Below are positions 1 through 7,045 of a stretch of 7,691 nt of DNA, one piece after another (position 1 is the first letter of the stretch; the number at the start of each line of letters is the position of its first letter). The stretch is from contig JAUNIK010000124.1 of assembly GCA_030523505.1 (NCBI GenBank), positions 1 through 7,691 on the forward strand, written 5' to 3'. Below the pieces are notes generated by a model. The model was not told where the DNA came from and made no database searches. It saw only the letters and a list, made by a program, of their open reading frames with translations. The DNA is from Prevotellaceae bacterium (GTDB lineage Bacteria > Bacteroidota > Bacteroidia > Bacteroidales > Bacteroidaceae). A program made the position numbers and the translations under genes.

Positions 1-8
1 ACTCCTAG

Positions 9-27
9 GTTTCGGAACTTCCGAAAC
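9..27. repeat. 19-bp perfect inverted repeat at left edge
   Basis: Two 9-bp arms, GTTTCGGAA and TTCCGAAAC, flank a single central C, so the element is fully palindromic. As RNA it could form an 8-bp stem with a 3-nt loop. Neither strand has a T-run directly after it, so it is not an obvious intrinsic terminator by itself. It lies just beyond the terminator of the Tricorn-like gene, in front of whatever gene lies left of the window. It could be an operator for a dimeric regulator, a processing hairpin or a remnant repeat. The symmetry is seen directly; the role is unknown. Confidence 0.5.
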
Positions 28-38
28 ATAAATTATAT

Positions 39-75
39 ATAAAAGCAGAGCCTCGGGAATCCCCGGGGCTCTGTG
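39..75 (-). terminator. Intrinsic terminator of the Tricorn-like protease gene
   Basis: A GC-rich hairpin has arms at 46-57 (CAGAGCCTCGGG) and 62-73 (CCCGGGGCTCTG), forming a 12-bp stem with one G-U/G-T mismatch and a 4-nt loop. Read on the minus strand, the stem is followed by CTTTTATATATAATTT, a U-rich tract. It begins 7 bp after the stop codon at 80-82, the expected place for the transcript end of the leftward gene. On the plus strand the sequence after the stem is only weakly T-rich (TGTTTGTTATTT), so leftward termination is the better reading. Confidence 0.85.
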
Positions 76-79
76 TTTG

Positions 80-3000
80 TTATTTCAGCATTTCCTCAAC
101 GGCACGTTTCAACTGTGCATCATTGCCTTCGAGGTAATCCTCTGGGGTGTTGTAAACCACGATATCAGGATAGAGGGTGTTGTTCTCGCCGAACACTCCG
201 TCTTCGCCCAGGCATCCTACCTGCGGAATACCAAACACGAAGTCGCTGTCCATCAATCGTTCCCACCATACGGCTGTCATGGTACCGGCTACTGGTGCAC
301 CGATGAGTTTACCAATGCCCAAGGTCTTATATACGAATGGGAATCCGTGACCGTTGGAATAGTCGTTTTCGCAGATGAGCACACACGATGGCTTGTTCCA
401 CTTGTTCCATGGGTCACTTCCTATATATTGTCCGTGTGGCACAAACTTCTGGTATTCCTTGCCTGAGAGCAGTGTGCAGAGGTCGTCGTGCAACCAGCCA
501 CCACCGTTATGACGCTCATCAACAATGACAGCCTCGCGATTGCGGTTCTTGTCGGAAAGAAGGTCGGAGAACACCTGTCGGAAACTCTCTGAATCCATGG
601 CCTTCACATGGACATAAGCCAGACGACCACCTGAGAGTGAATCAACGAGATGACGGTTGCGCTCTACCCATCGCTTATACAGCAGTTCGTTCTGCTGACC
701 ACGAGAGATTGCCTTGATGAGCACATCCTTCTCTTTCTCGCCCTTATTCTTTATTGTAACGCGTACACGCTTGCCTGCCTTTCCATCAAGCATGGCGGTA
801 TAGTCCTTACCGGCAAGAATCTCCTCACCATCGATCTTGGTGATGACAGTACCAGCCTTCACTCCAGTGTTGCGCACAGCAAAAGGACTGCCCTTGATGA
901 CTTCCTTCACCAACAGACCGTCGCCTTCGTACTTATTATCGAGGAAAACGCCCAGTGCGGCTGTCTGCAATGGAGCACCTGGAGCATAATAGCGGGCACC
1001 AGTGTGTGAGGCGTTCAACTCACCGAGCATCTCGGAGAGCATATCCTTGAAATCGTCTTTATTGTCGATATATGGCAGGAACTTCTCGTAGGTCTGCTTG
1101 TAACCTTCCCAGTCAACACCGTGGAGCTGAGGGTCATAGAACTTGTCCTTTACCTGTTGCCATACATGGTCGAAGAGATACTTGCGCTCAAGATATGGAC
1201 GGTAGTTGAAGTTGGCCTCGAAGTCAACATTTTTGATACTCCTTGCACTTACATCATAGCGACGGATACTGCCACCACAGAGATAGAGGTTCTTCATGTC
1301 CTTATCCCATGTGAGACCGCCTCCACCGATACCTTTGTTTATCAGTTCGGTCTTGTTCTCCACAAGATCATGTTTCCAGAGGTCGTAGCCTCCCTCGAAT
1401 GCCGACTGGTAGTAGAGGTTCTTACCTTCCTTGTCGAGGGCAAAGTCACCCAGATGCGAAGAATTAACGGTGAGACGGATTACACGGTCCTTGGCATTCT
1501 CGAGGTCAAACTGAAGTGGCTCCACTTCTTTTTCCTTCACCTCTTTGCCCTTTTCCTCGGCTTTCTCTGCCTTCTTGGCTTCTTTCTCTTCAGCCTTAGC
1601 TTCTTCCTTTTCTTCTTTCACCTCGTCTTTGGTCTTGAGTTCATCAACCTCCCTCTCCTCCTTTGAACGATTGAACTTTTCGTAGGCCTCAAGGTCGAAG
1701 AACATGATATAAGCATCGCCCTCAGAGCCCCAACTGCCATGACTGCGATAGCCATTCTTATCGCTCTCGAAAAGCATAGCCTTACCATCGAGCACCCACT
1801 TTCCATTGCCATTGCCATAGCCACTATCGGTGAGGTTATGAATCTCGCCTGAGCCGTCAGCCTTAACGAGAGCAATGTCAGAATTATTCCATCCGCCTGT
1901 ACCTATATAATTAGAAAGGAACCAGCGTGAGTCAGGACTCCACTCAAACCAGATATCGCCATCGCTGTATGAATACTGATACTTCCCGTCCATACAGGTC
2001 ACGGTCTTCTTTGAAGCGAGGTCGAGGACTTTCAACTCACCGCGGTTTTCAAGGAATGCCACCTTCTTGCCATCAGGCGAATAAGCAGGATACTGCGATG
2101 TCTTGTCGCTCTTTACGAGCTGTTCCTCGTTAATCTGGGTGCAGTATGTGAATGATTTCTCATCTTTGTTGGCTATTGTTGACTGATATATCTGCCACAA
2201 GCCATTACGCTCGGCAGCATAGACGATACTGCGTCCATCAGGCGAGAAGTCGATATTACGCTCCTGTTCCGGTGTGTCGGTGATGCGCTTCGTTGTACGA
2301 TAGTCGAGCGAGGTGACATACACATCGCCATGCATCACAAACGCCACTTCCTTGTTCTTTGGTGATACAGATATCTCCGAAGCACCTCCCGAACGAATCT
2401 GGCGCACCAGTTCTGAAGCATTGACATCACTGACGATGCTCACATTAAGTCGCTGTGGTTCTGCACCTTCCTTCATTGTATATATCTCTCCGTCGTAGCC
2501 GAAGCAAAGGGTGTTATCATCGCTGACGGTAAGGAATCGCACTGGGTTTCCCTTATATGATGTGAGTCGGGTGGTGGTGCTTTCGCCTACCTTTTTCTTA
2601 TATACATTGAATGTACCATCCTCTTCGCTCAGATAATAGAACGAATTACCATCGGATGCCCAGCGTGGGGTACGGTTTTCGCCGATGAAACCGTTCATTT
2701 TTGAATATTTGCCACCATCGCACAACCATATATCACGAGCAATCGGTGAGGTGTGATGCTTACGGAACGGATCCTCATAACCTTTATTATTATGGTAGAG
2801 AATCTGGCCTTTGGCGTTTATGTCGAGATCTTCCATGGTAGTCTCGGAGAAGAGCTTCGGACGACCGCCATCGGTGTTCACCTCATACACCTGATTGAAT
2901 GAACCTGGGAAGAAGATGCTCTCGGCTGTAGGCATGATATTTGCCTGATAAAGCACAGTGTTGGCATCTTTGAATGTCATTGGAATCTCACCGGCAGAAT

Positions 3001-3316
3001 CGGTTGTCAATCGTTTTGGTTGACCGCCCTGAGCATTGACAAGCCATATATCAAAACTACCCTCACGGCGTGATGCGAAAGCTATCTGCTTACTGTCGGG
3101 ACTCCACACAGGATAAGCATCGTAGGCAGGGTTTGATGTAATCTGTCGAGCCTCACCTCCCTGTGCCGAAACGGTATAGATGTCACCATGATAAGAGAAT
3201 GCCACTGACTGTCCGTCAGGCGAAATGGCACAGTAACGCAACCACAAAGGATGCTCCTGAGCAGAGGCACTCAAAACGAGAAATAATGCAAAAAATAATA
3301 AGTTCAGTTTCTTCAT
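80..3316 (-). CDS. Exported Tricorn-type S41 serine protease with beta-propeller and PDZ domains
   Basis: A 1078-residue homologue of the archaeal Tricorn protease, probably degrading peptides outside the cytoplasm. Residues 1-19 form a signal peptide (KK, hydrophobic core, cleavage likely ASA|QE; no lipobox Cys), whereas archaeal Tricorn is cytosolic. About 20-690 is WD40/TolB-like beta-propeller, with SPDG-type blade motifs at 32, 72, 318, 358, 413 and 460. A Lys/Glu-rich linker at about 552-600 interrupts the second propeller. A Tricorn C1-like helical segment (about 705-775), a PDZ domain (about 785-870) and the S41 catalytic core follow. By analogy with the Ser-His-Ser-Glu tetrad, I assign S770/H771 (NASHTG), nucleophile S987 (NDYSNGH) and E1044 (GENNTLYPD); the family motif HNGGG is at 936-940. 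All expected catalytic residues are present and the reading frame is intact. The start at 3316 is favoured by the signal peptide. The gene is monocistronic, divergent from gpmI. Assignment by analogy; substrate unknown. Confidence 0.93.
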   Translation of the reverse strand: MKKLNLLFFALFLVLSASAQEHPLWLRYCAISPDGQSVAFSYHGDIYTVSAQGGEARQITSNPAYDAYPVWSPDSKQIAFASRREGSFDIWLVNAQGGQPKRLTTDSAGEIPMTFKDANTVLYQANIMPTAESIFFPGSFNQVYEVNTDGGRPKLFSETTMEDLDINAKGQILYHNNKGYEDPFRKHHTSPIARDIWLCDGGKYSKMNGFIGENRTPRWASDGNSFYYLSEEDGTFNVYKKKVGESTTTRLTSYKGNPVRFLTVSDDNTLCFGYDGEIYTMKEGAEPQRLNVSIVSDVNASELVRQIRSGGASEISVSPKNKEVAFVMHGDVYVTSLDYRTTKRITDTPEQERNIDFSPDGRSIVYAAERNGLWQIYQSTIANKDEKSFTYCTQINEEQLVKSDKTSQYPAYSPDGKKVAFLENRGELKVLDLASKKTVTCMDGKYQYSYSDGDIWFEWSPDSRWFLSNYIGTGGWNNSDIALVKADGSGEIHNLTDSGYGNGNGKWVLDGKAMLFESDKNGYRSHGSWGSEGDAYIMFFDLEAYEKFNRSKEEREVDELKTKDEVKEEKEEAKAEEKEAKKAEKAEEKGKEVKEKEVEPLQFDLENAKDRVIRLTVNSSHLGDFALDKEGKNLYYQSAFEGGYDLWKHDLVENKTELINKGIGGGGLTWDKDMKNLYLCGGSIRRYDVSARSIKNVDFEANFNYRPYLERKYLFDHVWQQVKDKFYDPQLHGVDWEGYKQTYEKFLPYIDNKDDFKDMLSEMLGELNASHTGARYYAPGAPLQTAALGVFLDNKYEGDGLLVKEVIKGSPFAVRNTGVKAGTVITKIDGEEILAGKDYTAMLDGKAGKRVRVTIKNKGEKEKDVLIKAISRGQQNELLYKRWVERNRHLVDSLSGGRLAYVHVKAMDSESFRQVFSDLLSDKNRNREAVIVDERHNGGGWLHDDLCTLLSGKEYQKFVPHGQYIGSDPWNKWNKPSCVLICENDYSNGHGFPFVYKTLGIGKLIGAPVAGTMTAVWWERLMDSDFVFGIPQVGCLGEDGVFGENNTLYPDIVVYNTPEDYLEGNDAQLKRAVEEMLK

Positions 3317-3342
3317 AATGAGAATAAATATTGTTTTGGTTA

Positions 3343-3350
3343 CAAAAGTA
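3343..3350 (-). promoter_or_regulatory. Candidate -7 box for the Tricorn-like gene
   Basis: The minus strand reads TACTTTTG, an exact match to the Bacteroidota sigma-ABfr -7 consensus TAnnTTTG, 26 bp upstream of the start codon at 3316. No good TTTG -33 element is visible about 19 bp further upstream, though that stretch is AT-rich. The leader would be short and A/T-rich with no Shine-Dalgarno sequence, as is common in this phylum. The match is seen; promoter activity is inferred. Confidence 0.45.
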
Positions 3351-3404
3351 GCAAAATTAATTGAAAAATGAGTTCTATTATACCTATTTATATAGATTTT
3401 TTAT

Positions 3405-3412
3405 TATCTTTG
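3405..3412 (+). promoter_or_regulatory. Candidate -7 box for gpmI
   Basis: TATCTTTG matches the Bacteroidota -7 consensus TAnnTTTG exactly and lies 61 bp before the gpmI start. A clear TTTG -33 element is not present at the usual spacing; the upstream DNA (3371-3404) is very AT-rich. Transcription would begin at about 3415-3420, placing the 3421-3437 stem-loop at the very 5' end of the message. It is back to back with the candidate box of the divergent protease gene. Confidence 0.5.
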
Positions 3413-3420
3413 CAAGTGCT

Positions 3421-3437
3421 ATGCTATTCTATAGCAT
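3421..3437 (+). promoter_or_regulatory. Stem-loop in the gpmI leader
   Basis: ATGCTAT and ATAGCAT form a perfect 7-bp stem around a TCT loop. The stem begins 9 bp after the candidate -7 box and ends 36 bp before the gpmI start codon, so it would be the first structure in the leader. Possible roles are 5'-end protection of an abundant mRNA, a protein-binding operator in DNA, or chance in AT-rich sequence. The leader (about 55 nt) is too short for a typical riboswitch plus expression platform. Confidence 0.4.
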
Positions 3438-3473
3438 TGTTTAACAGAACTTGAATTTTAAACTATAATAAAA

Positions 3474-4994
3474 ATGGCAAAGAAAGCAGTTTTGATGATT
3501 CTCGATGGTTGGGGAATCGGTCAGCACGGAGTTGGTGATATCATCTACAACACTCCTACTCCTTATCTTGATTATTTGACAGCAATTTCTGCTCATTCAC
3601 AGCTCGACGCTTCTGGCGAAGATGTTGGTCTGCCTGATGGACAGATGGGTAACTCAGAGGTAGGTCACCTCAATATCGGTGCTGGTCGTATCGTGTACCA
3701 GGACCTCGTAAAGATCAACCGCGCTTGCAAGGACGGTTCTATCATGAACAATCCTGAGGTTGTTTCGGCTTACTCATACGCTAAGGAGCACGGCAAGAAG
3801 CTCCACCTCATGGGTCTTACATCAAACGGTGGTGTACACTCTTCACTCGACCACCTGAAGAAGCTCATCGAGATTGGCAAGGAGTATGGTCTTTCACAGC
3901 AGACATTCGTTCACTGTTTCATGGACGGCCGTGACACCGACCCTAAGTCAGGTGCAGGTTTCATCCAGGAGATTACTGATGTTTGTGCTGCCAACGATGC
4001 TAACATCGCTACTATCGTAGGTCGTTTCTACGCAATGGACCGCGACAAGCGTTGGGAGCGTGTTAAGGAGGCTTACGACCTCATCGTTGAGGGTAAGGGT
4101 ACTGCTGCAACTGACATGGTTCAGGCTGTTAAGGATTCTTACGCAGCAGAGGTTACTGACGAGTTCATCAAGCCTATCGTAAACTCTGCAGTAAACGGCA
4201 AGATCGAGGATGGCGATGTTGTTATCTTCTTCAACTACCGCAACGACCGCGCTAAGGAGTTGACACAGGTGCTCTCACAGACAGACATGGAGGAGCAGGG
4301 CATGAAGACTATCCCTAACATCCAGTACTACTGTATGACTCCTTACGATGCTTCATTCACTGGCGTTCACATCCTCTTCCCCAAAGAGAACGTAGAGAAC
4401 ACTCTCGGCGAGTATCTCTCAAAGAACGGCAAGAAGCAGCTCCACACAGCTGAGACTGAGAAGTATGCTCACGTTACATTCTTCTTCAATGGTGGTCGCG
4501 AGACTCCATACGAGAACGAGGATCGTATCCTTGTGGCTTCTCCAAAGGTTGCTACATACGACCTGAAGCCAGAGATGTCGGCTTACGAGGTTAAGGAGAA
4601 GCTCTGCGCTGCATTGAAGACTGAGCAGTATGACTTCGTCGTTGTTAACTTCGCTAACGGTGATATGGTTGGTCACACTGGTGTGAAGAACGCTATCGCA
4701 AAGGCTGTTCACGCTGTTGACAACTGTGTTCGTGACGTGATCGAGACAGCAAAGGCTGCTGACTACGAGGCTATCATCATTGCTGACCATGGTAACGCTG
4801 ACAACGCTGTAAACGCTGACGGTTCACCAAACACAGCCCATTCACTCAACCCAGTTCCATTCATCTACGTTACTGACAATAACTCAGCAACAGTGAAGAA
4901 CGGTCGTTTGGCTGACGTTGCTCCTTCTATCCTCCACATCATGGGATTGGAGCAGCCTGCTGACATGACTGGTGAGAACCTCATCGTTGATTAA
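3474..4994 (+). CDS. gpmI: 2,3-bisphosphoglycerate-independent phosphoglycerate mutase
   Basis: Interconverts 3-phosphoglycerate and 2-phosphoglycerate in glycolysis and gluconeogenesis; a cytosolic, metal-dependent (Mn) monomeric enzyme of the alkaline phosphatase superfamily. The 506 residues match the usual length of about 505-515. Visible motifs are ILDGWG (D11, metal), GNSEVGH (phosphorylated nucleophile S61), SNGGVH (H122), DGRDTDP (151-157), [12 protein letters not shown] (183-194), FFNYRNDRA (252-260), HVTFFFNGG (333-341), NGDMVGH (D397 and H401, metal), ADHGN (D438 and H439, metal) and TAHS (H456). The set is complete, so the enzyme should be active. Codon choice is strongly biased (AAG for Lys, CGT/CGC for Arg), as expected for a highly expressed gene. 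The start follows an A-rich leader (ATAAAAATG) without a Shine-Dalgarno sequence. It is unrelated in sequence to the cofactor-dependent mutase GpmA. ung follows after 48 bp. Confidence 0.98.
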   Translation: MAKKAVLMILDGWGIGQHGVGDIIYNTPTPYLDYLTAISAHSQLDASGEDVGLPDGQMGNSEVGHLNIGAGRIVYQDLVKINRACKDGSIMNNPEVVSAYSYAKEHGKKLHLMGLTSNGGVHSSLDHLKKLIEIGKEYGLSQQTFVHCFMDGRDTDPKSGAGFIQEITDVCAANDANIATIVGRFYAMDRDKRWERVKEAYDLIVEGKGTAATDMVQAVKDSYAAEVTDEFIKPIVNSAVNGKIEDGDVVIFFNYRNDRAKELTQVLSQTDMEEQGMKTIPNIQYYCMTPYDASFTGVHILFPKENVENTLGEYLSKNGKKQLHTAETEKYAHVTFFFNGGRETPYENEDRILVASPKVATYDLKPEMSAYEVKEKLCAALKTEQYDFVVVNFANGDMVGHTGVKNAIAKAVHAVDNCVRDVIETAKAADYEAIIIADHGNADNAVNADGSPNTAHSLNPVPFIYVTDNNSATVKNGRLADVAPSILHIMGLEQPADMTGENLIVD

Positions 4995-5006
4995 TGACCT
5001 CCCCCA

Positions 5007-5025
5007 CCCCCTCCGAAGGAGGGGG
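5007..5025 (+). repeat. GC-rich hairpin between gpmI and ung
   Basis: CCCCCTCC and GGAGGGGG form a perfect 8-bp stem around GAA, 12 bp after the gpmI stop. No T-run follows (ATAATAAACTT), so it is a poor intrinsic terminator. It may block 3' exonuclease decay or partially attenuate, uncoupling abundant gpmI from ung. Its GGAGG is about 20 nt from the ung start and buried in the stem, so it is unlikely to act as a ribosome-binding site. The C/G-rich composition stands out sharply from the surrounding DNA, and it may belong to a dispersed intergenic repeat family. Confidence 0.6.
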
Positions 5026-5042
5026 ATAATAAACTTGCCATT

Positions 5043-5747
5043 ATGCATGTAAACATAGAAGAAAGCTGGGGCAAGATACTACAGAGTGAGTTTGAGAAAG
5101 ACTACTTCCTCAAGCTCACTCAGTTTGTCAAAGCAGAATACTCGTCTGCCGTTTGCTACCCTCCAGCAAAAGAGATTTTCAACGCTTTCAACCTCTGCCC
5201 TATCGACAATGTACGCGTTGTGATACTTGGTCAGGATCCATACCACGGCCCCGGTCAGGCTGAGGGATTATGCTTTTCAGTGAAAGACGGCATCGACCTG
5301 CCACCATCGCTCATCAATATCCTCAAAGAGGTGAAAGAGGACATTGGCACCGTGCCGGAACTTTCGACCGTAGGTATGCAACAACGCGGCAAGAGAATGT
5401 ACAACGGTAGTCTGCGTCGCTGGGCTGAACAAGGGGTATTCCTGCTGAACGCCACCCTGACAGTGAGAGAACACATGGCTGGTTCGCATCAGAAGCAGGG
5501 ATGGGAGACTTTCACCGACGCTGTGATAAAGGCTATCAGCGACAACAAGGAACATGTGGTGTTCATACTCTGGGGTGGTTATGCCCGTTCAAAGAAGTCG
5601 CTTATTGACACAAGCAAGCACCTGATACTGGAGAGTGTGCATCCTTCACCATTATCGGCAAACAGAGGTGGATGGTTCGGAAACCACCATTTCTCGCGTT
5701 GCAACAGTTATCTCAAAGAGCACAACCTACCACCAATAAACTGGTAA
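5043..5747 (+). CDS. ung: Uracil-DNA glycosylase (family 1)
   Basis: Excises uracil from DNA (from cytosine deamination or dUMP incorporation), starting base-excision repair in the cytoplasm. The protein has 234 residues. Family 1 motifs are clear: GQDPYHGPGQAEGLCFSV (63-80) with catalytic water-activating D65 and Y68, LLNATLTV (134-141) with uracil-binding N136, ILWGGYA (175-181), and the Leu-loop HPSPLSA (200-206) with H200. The segment before the uracil pocket (about 100-124, IGTVPELSTVGMQQRGKRMY) is longer than in E. coli Ung, which has only a short loop there, and explains part of the length; it keeps the frame. The ATG at 5043 gives the family-like N-terminus MHVNIEESW, and no Shine-Dalgarno sequence is near. 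The gene lies 48 bp after gpmI in the same direction and may be cotranscribed; a functional link is not evident. Confidence 0.97.
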   Translation: MHVNIEESWGKILQSEFEKDYFLKLTQFVKAEYSSAVCYPPAKEIFNAFNLCPIDNVRVVILGQDPYHGPGQAEGLCFSVKDGIDLPPSLINILKEVKEDIGTVPELSTVGMQQRGKRMYNGSLRRWAEQGVFLLNATLTVREHMAGSHQKQGWETFTDAVIKAISDNKEHVVFILWGGYARSKKSLIDTSKHLILESVHPSPLSANRGGWFGNHHFSRCNSYLKEHNLPPINW

Positions 5748-5790
5748 AGCATCGCTCTGGTATCTCCACAATATAGGGATTATTTCACTC

Positions 5791-5816
5791 GAGGTAGGGT
5801 TTATAGGACCTGCCTC
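5791..5816 (+). repeat. Imperfect hairpin between ung and the DUF3109 gene
   Basis: GAGGTAGG (5791-5798) and CCTGCCTC (5809-5816) pair over 8 bp with one G-U, around a 10-nt loop. No T-run follows, so it is not a standard terminator. The 91-bp gap shows no TAnnTTTG box on the plus strand, which leaves it unclear whether the next gene has its own promoter or is read through from ung. It could mark an attenuator or processing site, or be chance. Confidence 0.3.
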
Positions 5817-5838
5817 AAATCAAAACGCACGTAAATAT

Positions 5839-6450
5839 ATGATTATAGAAGTTGGCAATGTGTTAGTTTCCATGGATGTCTTCACAGAGAAATTCTGCTG
5901 TGACCTCAATGCTTGCAAAGGCGAATGCTGTATCGAAGGTGACGCCGGTGCTCCGGTGCTCTTTGACGAGATTGCCGACATTGAGGAATCGACAGAGATT
6001 GTGTGGAATCAGCTTTCTGCTGCTGCACAGGCTGTGATTGATAAGCAAGGAGTGGTTTACAACGACCGTGACGGCGACCTGGTGACAAGCATCGTTAACG
6101 GCAAGGACTGTGTGTTTACCTGCTACAAAGACCTTAATATCGGTGATGAGACCGTGAAGAACTGCTGTCTCTGTGCCCTTGAATCGGCATTCCGTGAAGG
6201 GAAATCTACATTCTGCAAGCCAATAAGTTGCAGCCTCTACCCTATTCGCGAGAAGAAACTGAGCAACGGATTAATCGGCCTCAACTATCACAAGTGGGCC
6301 ATCTGCAAAGACGCGGTGAAAAAAGGTCAGGAACTGAATTTGCCTGTTTACAAATTCCTGAAGGAACCTCTCACACGCCGCTTTGGCGAAGAGTGGTACA
6401 AAGAATTGGAGACTGTCGGCGAAGAACTGAAGGAGCAAGGACTGATTTAG
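5839..6450 (+). CDS. DUF3109 family cysteine-rich protein, probable metal binder
   Basis: A 203-residue protein of the DUF3109 family, widespread in Bacteroidota and of unknown function. It resembles the YkgJ/UPF0153 Cys-cluster proteins, which are thought to bind zinc or an iron-sulfur cluster. Thirteen cysteines are visible: C20, C21, C26, C30 and C31 in CCDLNACKGECC, followed by the family motif EGDAGAP (33-39); C91 and C95 (CVFTC); C109, C110 and C112 (CCLC); C126 and C131 (FCKPISC); and C156. The SLYPIR (132-137) and NYHKWAIC (149-156) stretches are also typical. There is no signal peptide or membrane segment, so it is likely cytosolic. The start at 5839 gives MIIEVGNVLVSMDV, close to the usual family N-terminus. 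The length is normal and the frame intact. It follows ung by 91 bp and converges on the AraC-family gene. The family call is firm; metal binding is inferred from the cysteines only. Confidence 0.88.
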   Translation: MIIEVGNVLVSMDVFTEKFCCDLNACKGECCIEGDAGAPVLFDEIADIEESTEIVWNQLSAAAQAVIDKQGVVYNDRDGDLVTSIVNGKDCVFTCYKDLNIGDETVKNCCLCALESAFREGKSTFCKPISCSLYPIREKKLSNGLIGLNYHKWAICKDAVKKGQELNLPVYKFLKEPLTRRFGEEWYKELETVGEELKEQGLI

Positions 6451-6453
6451 TGT

Positions 6454-6489
6454 ATTTACGGATTTACAGATTTACGGATTTGTAAATCC
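6454..6489. repeat. Tandem 8-bp repeats with an overlapping inverted repeat
   Basis: Three consecutive octamers, ATTTACGG (6454-6461), ATTTACAG (6462-6469) and ATTTACGG (6470-6477), are followed by ATTTGTAAATCC. GGATTTAC (6460-6467) pairs with GTAAATCC (6482-6489) in an 8-bp stem with a 14-nt loop; GGATTT/AAATCC at 6476-6489 is an alternative. The element fills most of the 49-bp gap between the converging DUF3109 and AraC genes, where a bidirectional terminator would be expected. Neither strand has a proper T-run after the stem, so termination is only a possibility. Three copies are too few, and too short, for a CRISPR. Confidence 0.55.
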
Positions 6490-6499
6490 ACATTACCTA

Positions 6500-7045
6500 T
6501 TACACTTTACGCTTGCGGTAGGCAGAAGGCGAGATACCGACATGCTCCTTGAAATACTTTCCAAAGAAACTCTGGTTCGGGAAGTTAAGGTATTCCGTCA
6601 TCTCCTTGATGTTCATGCTTGAATTCTTCAAGAGAACACGCATCTCAAGTGTCACATACTGATCAATCCAGTCGTTAGGAGTGCGGCGACTGGCTGCTCT
6701 CACTATCTCCGAGAGATACTTTGCACTGATGCCCAACTGTTCAGCATACCAAGAAACTCTTCTCTCGCGCTTATAATTCTTTTCCACAAGTTTTATAAAC
6801 TCTGTGAACACGACCTCTGCCCTGGTCAAAACCTTCGACTGCACATTGGACTTTACCTCCCAGATCTTTCCACCCATCTCAAACAGCCACGCTTTGAGCA
6901 ACGAACAGCAGATCTGGCGGATAAACGGATTCTTCTCTTCGTTTACGCGCAAGCATACCATCTTATGATAGTTCTGGAAAAGCGTCATCTCCCACTCAGA
7001 CAGTTCTACAACAGGCTGAGTACGGGCAAACAGGAACAGCGACAC
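6500..7045 (-). CDS. C-terminal fragment: AraC-type DNA-binding domain
   Basis: The downstream part of the split regulator is open for 181 codons from a GTG at 7045, though the same frame is meaningful a further six codons upstream (KDIHDL). The last 100 residues form an AraC/XylS DNA-binding domain: the first helix-turn-helix is at about 97-118 (VSWYAEQLGISAKYLSEIV) and the second at about 145-177 (NIKEMTEYL, NQSFFGKYFK, then GISPSAYRKRKV). The domain is complete to its natural end. GTG is probably not a true start; without a ribosome-binding site this fragment may not be made separately. If it were, it would bind DNA without the sensory half. Confidence 0.5.
   Translation of the reverse strand: MSLFLFARTQPVVELSEWEMTLFQNYHKMVCLRVNEEKNPFIRQICCSLLKAWLFEMGGKIWEVKSNVQSKVLTRAEVVFTEFIKLVEKNYKRERRVSWYAEQLGISAKYLSEIVRAASRRTPNDWIDQYVTLEMRVLLKNSSMNIKEMTEYLNFPNQSFFGKYFKEHVGISPSAYRKRKV

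Noticed and set aside
77..466. Plus-strand open frame of 129 codons near the left edge
   Set aside because: Antisense to the conserved catalytic end of the protease, with no recognisable family and no promoter.
1121..1666. Open plus-strand frame of 181 codons, rich in Leu and Phe, resembling a membrane protein
   Set aside because: It is antisense to the Tricorn-like gene; its hydrophobic tail is simply the complement of the Lys/Glu-rich linker.
3413..3473. Riboswitch in the gpmI leader
   Set aside because: About 55 nt with a single small hairpin is too short for a known riboswitch class with an expression platform.
4419..4790. Minus-strand open frame within gpmI
   Set aside because: It is the shadow of a strongly codon-biased gene; the opposite strand encodes conserved GpmI motifs.
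5018..5022. GGAGG as the ribosome-binding site of ung
   Set aside because: It is about 20 nt from the ATG and buried in a strong stem; this phylum seldom relies on Shine-Dalgarno sequences.
6228..6485. Plus-strand open frame overlapping the end of the DUF3109 gene
   Set aside because: Out of frame with conserved Cys motifs, and its tail is translated repeat DNA.
6454..6489. CRISPR-like repeat array
   Set aside because: The units are 8 bp, directly abutting and only three, with no spacers.
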